From Halisarca cf. caerulea (lineage: Eukaryota; Porifera; Demospongiae; Chondrillida; Halisarcidae), in NCBI GenBank assembly GCA_963170055.1, contig CAUJGJ010000040.1:3262701-3305200 (forward strand): a stretch of DNA of 42,500 nt, read 5' to 3'. The translations under genes and the position numbers were made by a program. Of this stretch, positions 12,127 through 23,951 are shown one piece after another. Within the stretch, counting starts at the first letter, position 1. Each line of letters opens with the position of its first letter. Below the pieces are notes generated by a model. That model had not been told where the DNA came from, searched no databases, and saw only the letters and a list, made by a program, of their open reading frames with translations.

Positions 12127-12665
12127 GAGCTGTCATCGAACGTCAGATGATGTACATGCAGGGCAGATTCAGCACGCTCGAGGCTGAAGTACTACAACTG
12201 AAAGCGATGAATACCGAAGAAGCAAGTGCCTCTAATGAATGCACTGGACAAGAGAAAATATCAAACACAAAACAGACACAGGATTCAGATCACAGCCAAG
12301 GGCCCGCAGCTCTGCAAACTGTAGAAGTTAAGAAGCAAGTTGAGCTTCTAACAAAAGAGGTATCAAAACTGCAGGAAGAAAATGGTGACTTTGTGTATCG
12401 AATTGAAAGCCAATTGAAGGAGCTTTCTGACCTGCTTGAAAGAAACCAGCAGCTAGCTACAGTAACGCAGCAATGCAAGGAATCCATTGCACAGTTTGAG
12501 CAGCAGCTTAAAATGCAACTTGCGGAACAAAAGAAAGCAATTCAGGAAGAAATTGGGAGAAAACTTCAAGAGCATTTTCGAAAGGTTGGCAGTCAAACAC
12601 AAAGCCCTCAAACCACTGTGGATTCTGATGAAGATGACTATATAACTGTTTGCGATGAGAAATAG
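12127..12665 (+). CDS. Gene 2, last exon: coiled coil and short acidic tail
   Basis: Acceptor ccttgcag|GA completes a phase-1 Gly codon, giving G-AVIERQMMYMQGRF. The exon encodes about 179 residues. After a polar linker comes a long coiled coil (VELLTKEVSKLQEENGDF, then FEQQLKMQLAEQKKAIQEEI). It ends SQTQSPQTTVDSDEDDY...CDEK and TAG. The only part resembling gene 1's repeat array is the SQTQSPQTTVDSDEDD stretch. Coiled coil next to NHR suggests oligomerisation; this is inference. An AATAAA lies about 320 bases downstream. Confidence 0.88.
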
Positions 12666-12983
12666 CTTTGTGACTGAATCAGGGGTTCTATACATGTATT
12701 ATACCCGCTGCGATCCTACTAGGAAATCATAAACACACCTGGTTGTAACTCATGTGAAGTGCGTTATAAGTGATTCTGTACAGTTATACACGCAGCCATA
12801 TATGCAATATAATTGGTTAGTTTTCTGTGTGGAATTATAATATAAATGATAATTGAGTGACAATGTAAGAGAGATGTGCAAATGAAATTATATATTATGC
12901 ATATTAAACTGATTTCATCCCATTGATTTAACCTATATAGAAAGACACGGGAATGTGTGCTGGTTATCTGAAAATGTTTGCGA

Positions 12984-12989
12984 AATAAA
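12984..12989 (+). terminator. Polyadenylation signal of gene 2
   Basis: AATAAA in gcgAAATAAATttatt, about 320 bases after the stop codon of gene 2. A second AATAAA occurs near 13143. Confidence 0.55.
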
Positions 12990-13139
12990 TTTATTATAAT
13001 TATAATTAGTACCTAGTATATTCCCAACTTCTTGTACCCCTTCATTTAGATATAGTTCTGGCCATCCTTTTGTTTGGTGCTATACCAATTCATGTGCACA
13101 AGTTATGATATGTACATAATGTGTAGAATTAAGAGAAGG

Positions 13140-13194
13140 ACAATAAAATTACTTAGCATCAATGGCTGCTAATGCACATATGTGCATGCACTTG

Positions 13195-13261
<67 letters not shown>

Positions 13262-13600
13262 GCACACACACACACTGGATGAGGAGTAGCAGCCATGCAT
13301 AAATATGGTTGTGTAATGGCACAATGGCACACACAGAATACCAAAAACTTGACTCCTTACTGTGTGCCCAAAATTTAACCTTTGACTTTGATTGTACATG
13401 GGGGGGGGGGGGGGGGGGGATTCAAAAAGGCATTTCTTCAATACAAATAATTTCTGGTTCGAAATCTGTCCATGACATTGCCCATCTACAGCTAATTAGT
13501 AGAAGAAAATGTTATCATAGAGAAATTGTAGAAGGCATTAAGTGTTTTCATTGATTTGACAACTGATTAAAGATTGATTGTGATTGATTCTGCTGGGCGT
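13140..13600. repeat. Dispersed repeat carrying a (CA)n tract and a poly-G tract
   Basis: (CA)n at 13196-13275, followed by CTGGATGAGGAGTAGCAGCC, a 'cacagaataccaaaaa' block, 'gtgcccaaaatttaacct', a G run (13400-13419) and 'gtgttttcattgatttgac'. The same order, including the CA tract, recurs at about 35270-35620, and its 3' part at about 28560-28690. The microsatellite is therefore part of a moved or duplicated unit. Confidence 0.75.
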
Positions 13601-13900
13601 GTCTGAACATTTGCTCATTTCTTTGCTCCCCCTTTTCTAAAATACTGGCTACACCCACGGGGTTTGAAAGACCGCCATTCACATGCCCCCGAGGGTGGTC
13701 TCTTATATGTAATGTGTGTTGCTGTATTACAACAAGCCCAGTAAGAAATTACTGAACCTTGCATGATCAGTCTCTGCATGGTGGATATGGTGGTTAATTG
13801 CCCGTGTACTGTCTCTGGTGTACATGACTACAATAGGCATGCAATACATAATTTGAAATTCCCTAGCTGTTACACCTACATGCATGGTGTCTTGACCACT

Positions 13901-13944
<44 letters not shown>

Positions 13945-14063
13945 TCCCGACATTGACAATTGTCCTATAGCTAAACTTAGTTAGTACACGCTACCCCCTC
14001 TGGCAAACGGAATAATAAATAATAACTGAATTAAGTATTCATTATCGATATGTCATTATTACA
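13601..14063. other. Spacer with a short (TA)n tract
   Basis: Contains a hairpin-forming GACCGCC ... GGTGGTC pair (about 13670-13702), another degenerate member of the GACCACC repeats, and (TA)n at 13902-13942. No gene is seen. Confidence 0.5.
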
Positions 14064-14260
14064 GTGAACCCTCTCTAATAAGGATACCACTGGAACCAAA
14101 GTAAGCTGTCCTGTATATGGAGGTGTTCTTATTTCGGAGGATTCAAATGTACACATGTTCATGTGAGGGACTTAATGGGGCAGAGCAGCGGTGTCCTGTT
14201 TAAGGAGGTTTCTGCATTTTAGATGTTTCCTTGAATAGAAGTTTCACAGTGTGTACTTAC
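14064..14260. mobile_element. Family H-like MITE
   Basis: Left end TACAGTGAACCCTCTCTAAT and a degenerate inverted right end (TAGAAGTTTCACAGTGTGTA), with internal repeats of GTGTCCTxTTTxxGGAGG. Further copies of the internal motif continue to about 14470 (AGGTGTCCTTATTTGCCAGG). Mariner-type non-autonomous element. Confidence 0.6.
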
Positions 14261-14905
14261 TATTATTATTATAGCTATCGGTGTCATTATTAGTACCGTA
14301 CAGTGGAAAATAATGAAAGACACTCTTACAGTTCTTACAGTTCATAATTTCTGCATCATATTGTAGTGAATAACAAAGTGGAACCAGTAAAACGCAGACA
14401 CCTTCGGAACCATCGAAAGGTAGCGTCCAGATTACAGAGGTGTCCTTATTTGCCAGGGTTGTCCCGATGTGTCATTCATTGTGTATGTGCATGAATGAGG
14501 AGTAGGGACCACTACCTAATACCCAGTTAATACATGTGTCCAGAGTCTGATTTTCAAGTGTCCTGCACAGCATGCACAGTTTTCTGTGTAATAAGCATGT
14601 GTTCCATTCAAATGCACAACTATCGGAAATTTAAGTGTTCATATAATTATAGTGCATACTTTATTATCATTTGACACTATCCATAACTAATAGAATTATG
14701 ATTGACAAATGTCACAATAATGTAATATTACCAATCACACACTCCGATACATACATAACTGATCCATAATGGCACACATGGTTAATTCTCTACTTAATTG
14801 TACTTAGTCTAATGTAACTTATTTCATTATTGTATACCAAATTCAAAACTATCCAAATGCCTATAAACCTATACTTCGACCTCCTATGCCCCATCACACA
14901 CTGGC
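14261..14905. other. 3' flank of gene 3
   Basis: AT-rich, with a MITE-like tail to about 14480. A minus-strand AATAAA (plus-strand TTTATT, 14660-14665) lies about 240 bases after gene 3's stop and may be its polyadenylation signal. Confidence 0.45.
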
Positions 14906-15585
14906 CTATTGCTGGTTGCGCAAAAACTTTTGAGTCTTTCCACATTCACCAAGAAGCTTCTTTCCATACATACCAAGGAACTTCCCTAAATACTTTTGAA
15001 GAACCTTGCTTCCATACTTTCGAAGAAGCATGCCTCCATGTTTCCCAGTTACTCCGCCACCTCCTGGTATAAGCCCACCAGCAATTGCTTCCACTGGACT
15101 TTGTCCACTCAACATGCCAAGTAGAGGCCCGCTCACGATGGGGGGTACACCCAGTGCTGTCAGTCCATACTGAATCACCATCTGTCCCAGAGGAGATTTT
15201 GCAAATTTCTTAACAACTTTTCCTACTTTCTTTAGCCCTCTCACTGCCTTTTTACCAATTTTCTTCAAGCCTTTTCCAAGGCGGCTACCGATTCGTCTCA
15301 CAAATCTCCTAGCGTGTCTCACACCCCTAAAAACCCTTTTTCCAAAGCGTCTCACACGCCTGATAACTCTTCTTCCAAACCGTCCGGCACGCCTGGCAAT
15401 CCTTCTGACACGTATGCGTCGAAACCGGGGCCTGAAACGTCTTCGCCTCCGTCTTCGCCATTGATTCTTCACTACCCCTTGGATCTTTTCCAAGGGCTGA
15501 TCAAGAGCAGCATCTGACAATATCTTAGTTTCCAATCTTGCTATATTTCGGAAGCCCAGCAATCTCTTGCGTTTGTCTTCATTAT
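14906..15585 (-). CDS. Gene 3, exon 2: polycationic mature part of a secreted precursor
   Basis: Acceptor ttttgtcatag|AT at 15586/15585 completes a phase-1 codon from exon 1 (17013). The exon begins NEDKRKR, a furin-type site, then LLGFRNIARLETK. Residues ~105-191 of the joined 287-residue product hold 32 Arg, 12 Lys, one His and no Asp or Glu. They are arranged as basic pairs spaced by one or two hydrophobic residues (RRVIRRVRRFGKRVF, then LKKIGKKAVRGLKKVGK), which predicts cationic amphipathic helices. A hydrophobic Gly/Pro segment follows (~197-222), then a GLIPGGGG hinge and a Lys/Leu/Tyr amphipathic C-terminus. Acidic pro-segments before a basic mature part are typical of antimicrobial peptide precursors. 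A biomineral or matrix polycation is an alternative. I recognise no known family. Confidence 0.75.
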
Positions 15586-15689
15586 CTATGACAAAATATT
15601 AATCAATAATCTGAACTAATTTTAAATTTTAACCAAAGCCAAAATTTTTCATTCTCACATGCATGATTATCTCAGCAATACAATTACAG

Positions 15690-16760
15690 GTGCACAGGTA
15701 TTTTTTTGTCTGTGATTGGGACATAAAACAAAATGGTGGACGTTTTCAAACCATTGCCATGATCGTCTTGTTTTCTGTCGGAACGAGATGTACAGTTCTA
15801 AATGATGCTAGGACCAATACATGAACATCTCTATTTTGTATCTGATCATGATTTAAACTTGTGCCTGATCTATATTGTCATTGGACAGCATTGGCTATCC
15901 AATGCAGAAGGAACATGACTCCACAAGGAAACTTCAATCGAAGTTCCAGTGGAAAAAAAGTTTTTGAAGTAGAGACTTTCAGATTGCTCCTAAAAGACCA
16001 AACTCTCAGAATTGAATAATGAATCTTCATACATTGTTCCATTTGTTTTATGTTTGACATTTTTGGGCCGCCTTCCGGCGGCCCTATATTATTTTTACTT
16101 TCACCGGAAGTGTCTGGAACGTCCGGAACCGTGTATATATGTCAACAACATGGCGGACGCGAAGTTGGTACATAATCTTTCGGCTATATTTCGGTGAAAT
16201 TCATTCGTTTGCTCCTGATTTTATCAGCAAAGAGTCTTTCAGACCAGAAGAGTTCTTCGAAGTATTATTTTAGTCAATAACGACGATTTCCAAGTGATTC
16301 GAGTTTCCAGGGCCGTAGGCAGCCCACGAGTTTTTTAAACTCGAATCGCTTGTTTGGCTGCACAGGTGTTTTACTCATTTTTTTCTTGTAGATAACCTTG
16401 AAAATGAAGCCATTGAATGAATCAGCGAAAATCATTTTCGATTTAATAAGTTCATACAGTACTTTGTTCCACAATTTGAGCCTACTTTTGCATACAATAA
16501 CCCTGATTTCTACAATCGGAACTTACAATTTTTGTGTTTTCATGTAGCCCTCACGCAAGTCCACAAAGACAAGCTTTCAAGTACTGGATTACCCTCTAGT
16601 CTAGTTAAATGCAAAGTAGGTATATATGTCCTTGCTCTTGTATAAGCATGTTTCCGAACTGCGTATCACATTCCAGTGGAAAACAAGGGGGTTGTTTCAG
16701 TGCTGTAATAGCATCTGCCCTTTTTGTTTTTATGTCCAAATCGAATATGACTTACCTGCA
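15690..16760. mobile_element. Family B element, degenerate, with nested insertion
   Basis: Matches 8911-9780 through 'gactccacaaggaaacttcaatcgaa', the 'gaataatgaatctt' block and the right end 'atgacttacctgca'. The left end is eroded (gcacaggta near 15691). It is longer than the 870-bp copy because of a ~285-bp insertion at about 16065-16352. Confidence 0.65.
16065..16352. mobile_element. Small nested insertion bounded by GC hairpins
   Basis: This segment is absent from the matching positions of the other family B copies (9390s, 24280s). It begins with a perfect 8-bp stem/4-nt loop, GGGCCGCC-ttcc-GGCGGCCC (16065-16084). It ends in a compound fold: GATTCGAGTTT (16296-16306) complementary to AAACTCGAATC (16337-16347), GGGC..GCCC (16310-16325) between them, and CGAGTTT (16327-16333) competing for the same partner. 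The class is unknown; terminal hairpins with no clear TIR recall Helitron-like or foldback elements. Confidence 0.5.
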
Positions 16761-17012
16761 CGGGTCCTCATTGATCAAATGTTGTCTGTTCCTCATATTA
16801 TTAGATAAAAATTGTACAGGATAAACTACGTCTTGGATACATCAGGTTGGATTGTATGTAATTAACAGCAAAGGATCAGATAATGAAGTAATCAGATAAA
16901 CCAGTGTCGGATAAGAAAGGCGTGCGCAAATTTTTACAGGCTAGGGAATACTTCAGCACTGCCCATTGTTAGTCAGACAAATCAGATTCTGTTCTGACAC
17001 AGGAAAACTGAC

Positions 17013-17196
17013 CTTGTTTTAAAGGTAGGTCTACACTTGTTTGCTGATGGTCTGTTTCCATTTCGATGGGTAAGTTGTCATTTTTCTCAAGGGCCTTTTT
17101 CCCTTCATTTGGTGCTGAACTAAGCACAGCATCCAGAGCATTGACACTCAGTGCAAGGAGACCAAGAACAAAAAGACTTGCTCTGGTGAAATCCAT
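17013..17196 (-). CDS. Gene 3, exon 1: signal peptide and acidic pro-segment
   Basis: ATG at 17196 opens MDFTRASLFVLGLLALSVNA, a classic signal peptide: short polar n-region, Leu-rich core and V-N-A cleavage motif after residue 20. Residues 21-61 are polar and net acidic (e.g. EKNDNLPIEMETD). The exon ends at CAAG|GTCAG (17013/17012) after 61 codons plus one base, matching the two-base carry-over at the start of the exon at 15585; the split codon becomes Asp. Reading on without splicing hits a stop 15 codons later. The product is expected to enter the secretory pathway. Confidence 0.75.
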
Positions 17197-17230
17197 CCTT
17201 CTCCAGTGAGCAATCAGTCTGAGTGTTGAG

Positions 17231-17238
17231 CTTAAATA
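17231..17238 (-). promoter_or_regulatory. Possible TATA box of gene 3
   Basis: Minus strand TATTTAAG, 35-42 bases before the ATG. If used, the leader would be only about 10 bases, so this is weak. Confidence 0.25.
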
Positions 17239-18566
17239 GACAAGGATCGATTCTACAAGTGCTATCTTTATAATTTTTATAATTTAATTTGCAAATAATT
17301 AACAGGAATTCTCCCCCAAATTTGGTTCCCCATTTATACAAGCATAAAGCTGACTGAGCAACCTATTTTGGGAAATTATTGGCAGTGACATATAGACAAA
17401 ATTCCTTAATTTTAGTGAATATAATAATATTTTATTCATTAATCTATATTACTATTATACTATTAGAAAGCTTTTATTACCAAGCGGTTTAGCAAGGTTA
17501 ATTGCTTCCATCGCCAATGGGAGTCCATTCGAGGTTGCCCACACATTTCGTGGGGTAAAATTTTACCTTTTGGCCCAGGACGGATATTTTCAATGCGGCT
17601 CCATTTCGAGACTTCAGAACACATTTATAGCTAACAGCTACTTGGAAACACGTGCACTACAGGACAAGTCTTGAACCGTTTCGATCAGAGTACGGAATTT
17701 TGGTATATCGCCAAAAATTCAGTATCAAATCTTGGCTTACTTGGCAGTCTCATTGTTCCATTTGCAGCTCAATATGTCATGTTACTAGGTCTAAAACATA
17801 AATATCTTGAATTTGTGTCTACGGATTCTAAAATTCAAAAAGAGATAGGATTTCTGATTTTAGCGTTCGGGCCACAAAATCCGTCGGCCATGATGTTGGC
17901 CATTTGCAGCATCCCAGTTCCCAGCACTATTTAGTCTGGAAATTATCATAAGAAGCACTATTGGGTCTGGAAATTATCATAACAAAGTCTGAGCTATGTT
18001 CATAACTAGTATTAATCTATGTAATCCATAAACCGGCAGCATCCAGCCACCTCATTCCTCTCTAACAGACCTAATGTTTATGAAAGTCTAGGGCAACCAA
18101 CCAAGCCTAGCATAGGTACAGTATTATAGTGGATCTCGAAAGGAGGTCTTAATCCTCTGCCTTTCATAGGCATTAGGTATATTAGGGGGGCACGCAGGTG
18201 TGTTATATCATGCACATGTGAGGTGTGAATAAAATGATGCCCCAAAAGTCGGCTAAAATCACCCCCTTTCTTTCTTCAATTCTATCATGTCATAAGTCCT
18301 GAGGAGAATATCAGACATCATTGCAACTGTTAAATGTTACATTTCTTGGTGTAATTGTATTTTTCGTTTCCGTAAAGCTAGAAAAAATAATAGTTGATTC
18401 GGACCTATAAAGTTTCAGTACTTCAGTCATCTAGAAAAACAGACATTCCAAATGTCCTAATGTTGATTGCTAAAACCAAATAGCATCAAATAAATATGCA
18501 GGAGCACAGTAACTCACTTAAGATCACTGAAAAACAATGCTCACATCTTTATAAAACTAAAATTTT
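17239..18566. other. Intergenic spacer
   Basis: No gene recognised. A ~31-base tandem pair (AGCACTATTxxGTCTGGAAA-TTATCATAA) sits at about 17922-17984. The block 'ctctctaacagacctaatg' (about 18058) recurs near 40497, so an old dispersed repeat is present. Confidence 0.45.
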
Positions 18567-19744
18567 CGCATGTGGGACATGTCCATTAGCACCTTAATGG
18601 CTTCCCAAAGTCGGCAAATTTACTCTTTACAAATTGCTTCATTTCTTCACAATATGTAGTGGAATGGCCAATGAATGGTTCTAAAGCAGTACAAACATAT
18701 CTAACCTACACATTGAGCTATTTTTCATCCAAGTGGCTTGCCTGAGCGTTCGACTAAGGTAGTTGAGTTAGGCAGTTATTTGACGCAAGTAAATCAGAAG
18801 ATGGGCTTACAGACACAGGATAAAGACTAGATTGTTTCTAATGAAAATATCCAACTTTTTACCAATGGGGTTTTTGATTACCGAAATAGTTTTAAAGATA
18901 TTCAGCAAATACTCCCAGCGAAACAAAAGATTCGTCAATAACTTCTCTGAAAACGAGTTAATCAAAACCCTCATAGGTGAAAAGTTGAAGCAGTCAATGC
19001 TGATCGCAATGAAACACTCAGAAGGTTCTTACGTGACTTTGCTGATTTTCTCGGCGACATGGCATTTTGCAAAAAAATCTCTTTCGCAAGGGGCCTGTTT
19101 TCACATGATAGTCATGTGATGAGGGCTGTGATGTCTTCAAACTCTTGATACCATTTGAAAGTGAGGACTACTTTGAAGGTGGGGGAGCATGGCAAAGACG
19201 GATGCGTTGCAAGCGAAAACAAGTCAGAGGAAGAAGGCCATTATTTAAAGAAGGTGGATGATCGAAGAAAGTGTAAAGTCGGCAAAAGAGGAGAATTTTA
19301 AGTGTTTGAGTCATTTGGTGTGGATCAGCAATCTCGAAGAACAAGGTACGTACGATAGTCGTTGTTGAGCTTCAATCTAAATAGAAAAGTCTCTTTTACT
19401 AGCCTAAACATTTTAGGAAAAGATGTATCACTTTATACAGCACTCTTAACGCCTTGAACTTAACACTGACTGAAAAATTACACCCGATTTCGAAACTCCT
19501 GCAGTCCGCAATCGTCCTTACGCAAATATATGTGCTTGACACTGTTTCTCCTCAGATAAAGGCTTAAAAGCACCAAATCTACGATGAATTGCCACACAGC
19601 ACTATCGATCTAGTTTGCTCCTAAACAATAACGTCAAAGAATATCATGCGCATGTCACATGATTCGAAGCCATTTCAGTAAAGTTTTCGCTAAAATTCCA
19701 GCTTGTTAGCACATTAGGGAGATTTTGGACATGTCCCACATGCG
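18567..19744. mobile_element. Family C-type element with perfect 18-bp inverted ends
   Basis: CGCATGTGGGACATGTCC at 18567-18584 and its exact reverse complement at 19727-19744. The interior (1.18 kb) includes 'attagcaccttaatggct', found inverted near 31420. A 95-codon frame at 18832-19119 has no transposase motif. The repeated ends also contain the p53-like half-site GGACATGTCC. Confidence 0.7.
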
Positions 19745-21904
19745 TTGGCTTCTTCTCTTCCACATGAACATCAACTGTTATGCATTCGTTTTCAGTTTCA
19801 AGTCGCTCCAAGGAAGCACGTCATACATGCCATCTTAATATAGAACCCAGTTATACACTAGGTTTCTTTCTATGCTCTTTTTGAACCTTCAAATTTCAAT
19901 CTAGCACTTCCTGTAACATACAAGTTACAAGCTTGTTACCACATTGCTAAAAACATTCTGGAAACATCGCAGAATGTGACAGTTTCTTTTGACCTGGGAA
20001 ACTGCAAGATACTATTATTTTTCTGAGGATCATGTAAACTTCGAGTTTCAAAAGTTGTGATTCAGAAGTCAATTTCTCAGTCCCCCTAGGCAGCAGGGTG
20101 TTCTTAATTTTATACATGAGATGAAGAAGTAGATGAGATGATGAAGTAGCAGCATATGATATGGTAAGGAACATTGGCTATTATTCCTAGTTAATGTTCA
20201 TTGACGATGACATTATAGGATTATTAAACCACTAGACTGCACGTGGTTTGCTGGATACAGGAATCAAGTGTGGTTAAGTTGTGCTGGTTGGAACAGTTAT
20301 CTAGTACATGCCATGCCAATAGTACAGTCTCTTCAAATGATTTGATGGATATTTGGTACCATTCAGCATTTTCATTTAAATTAGCAGATATTTCATAGCA
20401 AGCATTCCAGCCACTGGTTATGTACCTCCTACAGAGCCGTCCTTTGCCTGAAGTCGTAGAAGGAGACTATATGAAAATGAAACGAGCTGAGAAAAAAGGT
20501 TTCCGTGATGTTGATTCAACAAAATTAATATTCTGAATCAGCAAATCATGCACTTAAGGCATATTGCATATATAAAATTACACTAAGTGTTTCCTTTTGT
20601 GTATATTTAAGGAGTACTTACATTCATCATACTTACATTGAACACAAAGTTCAAAGGCTACCAAATTCCATTCCTGTCTTATGGTTTGGATAGATTATTC
20701 AATAATATTCTTAATGTAACAATGACTGGAATTGCATATTATTATAATAGTATTGAATAACATTTGTGTTTCCTTATAGGCTTTGAAGAGGTCCATTCAT
20801 CATACACAAAGATGAAAACAAACTACAAAGTGAAGGCTTCCAACTTCCATGTATGTCCGTACATACATGCTTTGAATAGGTTTCCATGATATTATGGTAA
20901 TAGTTCATGCAACAATTACCGGAATTCCGCATATTATATCGCATGAATAAAGATTTAGTGTGCTTACTTTATCACAATGTCATGTTAAATGTATATAAAA
21001 CACCTGAGTACATGTTTATCAGCAGACAACCAAATCAAGCGATGCATTTCATTCTGATCATGGCAGTGCATGTTAAACAAAATAATTAGCTGTATACTCT
21101 AAATTTCTGTCCTATTGTACTTTCGTTGGACCAGGTATAGCATTCAACCTTCGTTTTACTACAAATGGCTGACCCAGTATTACACTTTGGTAGTACATTT
21201 TGATTGTGGTGGTCAGCCATTTACACTCTGCTCATCAAGCAGTGATTTTGTACCATGCACAGAATAATACACATTCAGCCATTGTCGCTTGACTGTAATA
21301 GCCCATTATGGGAGGTATAAGTCTCAGTTTCAGTGGTTAAATACGAGGATTTCATAATACAGAGAAGTGTTAAGTTGGTCCAATGGTTGACCCAACTTGA
21401 TTGCGGTCAGCCATGTTGCTTGGAAAATGGCAGATAGCTGACAGTACTTCCTGTACTTTCATGTATTTTGACACATAGACAATGTAGCACATAAGTGTGT
21501 AAGGCCATTTAAAATGGAAAATGATGTAGGATTGACACCAGATCAAGTAGAAAGCTTTCTCTAAATAAAATCATACAAAAAATACAGACTTGAAACAAGG
21601 GCAAGCTGTGCATGGGTGTATACAGCAAAGCAAAAATAATATAGGGCCAAAAACAAATTACAGCTAGATAATAACTATTTAGCCATTATATCGAACAAAA
21701 CTATGCATGTTGAATATTACAATGGTACTCAATTTACCATTGCCATTACTATAATATATTTTCCTGAACACTTGCAAATGTTTATTACTATGCGTTCTGT
21801 TCATGCGCAGATGTCGCTTTTTGGATAAAATTTTAACGATACTTGTACTCGTTATCGTACACAATCCACACTACTCAACTAAACTATTGACAATGTTATG
21901 TGAA
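19745..21904. other. Intergenic spacer with a diverged tandem duplication
   Basis: No gene recognised. Segments 20610-20785 and 20790-20950 are diverged tandem copies (shared order: CATTCATCAT, AAAG(T/G)xxAAGGCT, CTTCCAT, TTCATGCAACAATxACxGGAAT). Short GGTCAGCCAT-type words repeat near 21160-21420. The rest looks unremarkable. Confidence 0.4.
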
Positions 21905-22810
21905 ATAATGATTCTCCTGCGCAGGTAGATTATGTGCACATGCCCTATACACAAACAAAATGGCGGCCACAAAAATAATATAGCTCATAATCACACCTTC
22001 ATGTTCTCCCTTTCTATTCAGTAGATCAGTAATTCTATTGTGTTATATGTTGTTCGAACCTTTAAGCAAATGTCTGACTTCTTTGCTCACTTGTAACATA
22101 TCCAAAATTGAAATGATAGGTGTCTAAGTGATGTATATGAAATAATCTTCGACCAAGAAGGCGGAATGCTAAATTATGCTGGCTAGTGGTAAGTTGCTTA
22201 CTCCTGACAATTCCTAAGAGGAATATCTTTGAAAATGCCACTTCTCTCCTGAGATATCAAGGTTTTTACAGTTATCAGAAGATGAAACTTTGCAAACGGG
22301 TGCACATAAAGCGACTGCAAAAAGCCTTCATGAGGTGATGAGATGAAAGTTAGATTCATCCTTAGTCATCTTACTTTGCAAACTTTGGGTGTCTCAAGTC
22401 AGCTTTCAAAAGAAAGAAATTTCACAGGTAGGTTATGTGCACATCAAGCAGCTGAGGGGCCTTTCTGTGGCTTCACACAATCAATTTGCATCTAGTTATT
22501 GAGCTGTGATCAGGTGCAGTTTGCGTGACTATTCACGATTCTTTTTGATCATTTAGCAAGCCAAGCAGAATTTGTGCACATGTAAGTCTCAAACGTCTCC
22601 AGTTCTTCGTTTTTTCGACATTTTGTACACTTTTGTTCTTTTTTCACCAAATTTCGCTTCGAATTTGAGCAAAGGCTCTGTGTATGAAAACCCGTATACT
22701 TTCGTAACTATACGTTTATGGGTACCAGTCACCTGACGTCTGTGTGACTCTGGCTAGAAAAAGAGGGTTTTGGATGACCAGTTTTCTTCTCAAAACTTTT
22801 CCAGCACATT
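21905..22810. mobile_element. Family A fragments
   Basis: A left-type end GCGCAGGTAGATTATGTGCACAT (about 21918) and a second end CACAGGTAGGTTATGTGCACAT (about 22424). The second is followed by about 380 bases matching the inverse of 36940-37290 (AAGCAGCTGAGGGGC, CAGTTTGCGTGACTATTCAC, GTCACCTGACGTCTGTGTGA). The copy breaks off near 22800. Confidence 0.7.
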
Positions 22811-23945
22811 ATTTCAGCTAGTCATGCATTTATTAGACATATGAGTGATTAAATTCCAGTACATGCTTGTCCTTTCAACAGTTGCCATGATGATGTAGTT
22901 TTTGTTTAAAATAGTACTGGAGTGATTTGTTATAAATAACAGTTTGCTGCGATCATTTCTGCCAAAGTACACACAACGTGCAATCCTAAACACACAATGT
23001 CATAGACAGTCAACAACTACATTGTCAAGCAAAATCAAGTTGTTCTGATAGTTTGCTAGCTACTGATGTGAAACTGATGGCCATGGAGTTTAAGTATCAT
23101 GTTCTCATCCGAAAATGACAATTTTTGTCTTTTACCAAAAGTTTGTTGCATCCTTGTTGGTGTTTCAAGCTTCTCTGTTTCATGGGCAAGGTTTGCCTGC
23201 AAATTAATATAATATTATGTTTAATTTCATAAAGTGCTTTGTATAACTTAATTCATATTTGTAGGCATAATATGCAATGAAATTCGGTCATCTTGCCACA
23301 GCCATTTTCTGTTAAACCGAAGGCATGCATACATACCCTGTTTACACAATGAGCAATCCTAAACACACTTTGATTACTTGCGAACGTAAGATACATTGTA
23401 GGGACAGCCTCCGGCTATGGATTCAACCAGCTGCTTTGTCCCTCATATTATCCAGGTTCTTTTGTTTTGGAAAGCTCCATATTATGTATTTTTGGAAATA
23501 TAAGAAGGTTTTAGATACTACTGCTGGATAATGCATTGGAACCCATAAATCTGAATTAATTATGCAGGAGTTTCAGAACGTCAATCTCGGGTTTATTATC
23601 TAGGTATACATGTAGGCCCTTCGAGGCATACCCTTTTGAAGGACTTGCTTTGATCACACAGAAGCTAGTAGGGATTTTACCTATATTTCAACGGTCAAAA
23701 AGTGAAACACTTTGGAAGACACTTCAAATTGGTGCATGGAATGCTTCTAAGACCATGTTTTTTGAAAAAACTTGCTATTATAGCGAAAAATATTTATTAT
23801 TCATTTTACCAAACTTCTCCATAAGGCAGCATTGGCTATTCCTCTCCAAAGCAGACATCTGCAAAACTATCCTTCAAAAGGTAAACTCCAAAATCGCATA
23901 ACTTGTGCTTTTTTGAGTTCAATGTGATTGTCATTTTGACTCTGT
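22811..23945. other. Intergenic spacer
   Basis: AT-rich; no coding pattern, tandem repeat or recognised element found. Short frames at 23325-23531 and 23650-23901 have no domain signature. Confidence 0.35.
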
Positions 23946-23951
23946 AAATCA

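Larger units (their letters stand above)
15586..17012 (-). other. Gene 3 intron hosting a family B element
   Basis: A 1.43-kb GT-AG intron (minus strand GTCAGTTT ... ttttgtcatag) in phase 1 on both sides. Nearly all of it is a degenerate family B transposon, itself interrupted by another insertion. Confidence 0.65.

Noticed and set aside
15314..15517. Plus-strand Ser/Pro-rich frame
   Set aside because: Antisense of the Arg-rich exon of gene 3, which has a signal-peptide exon and matching phases.
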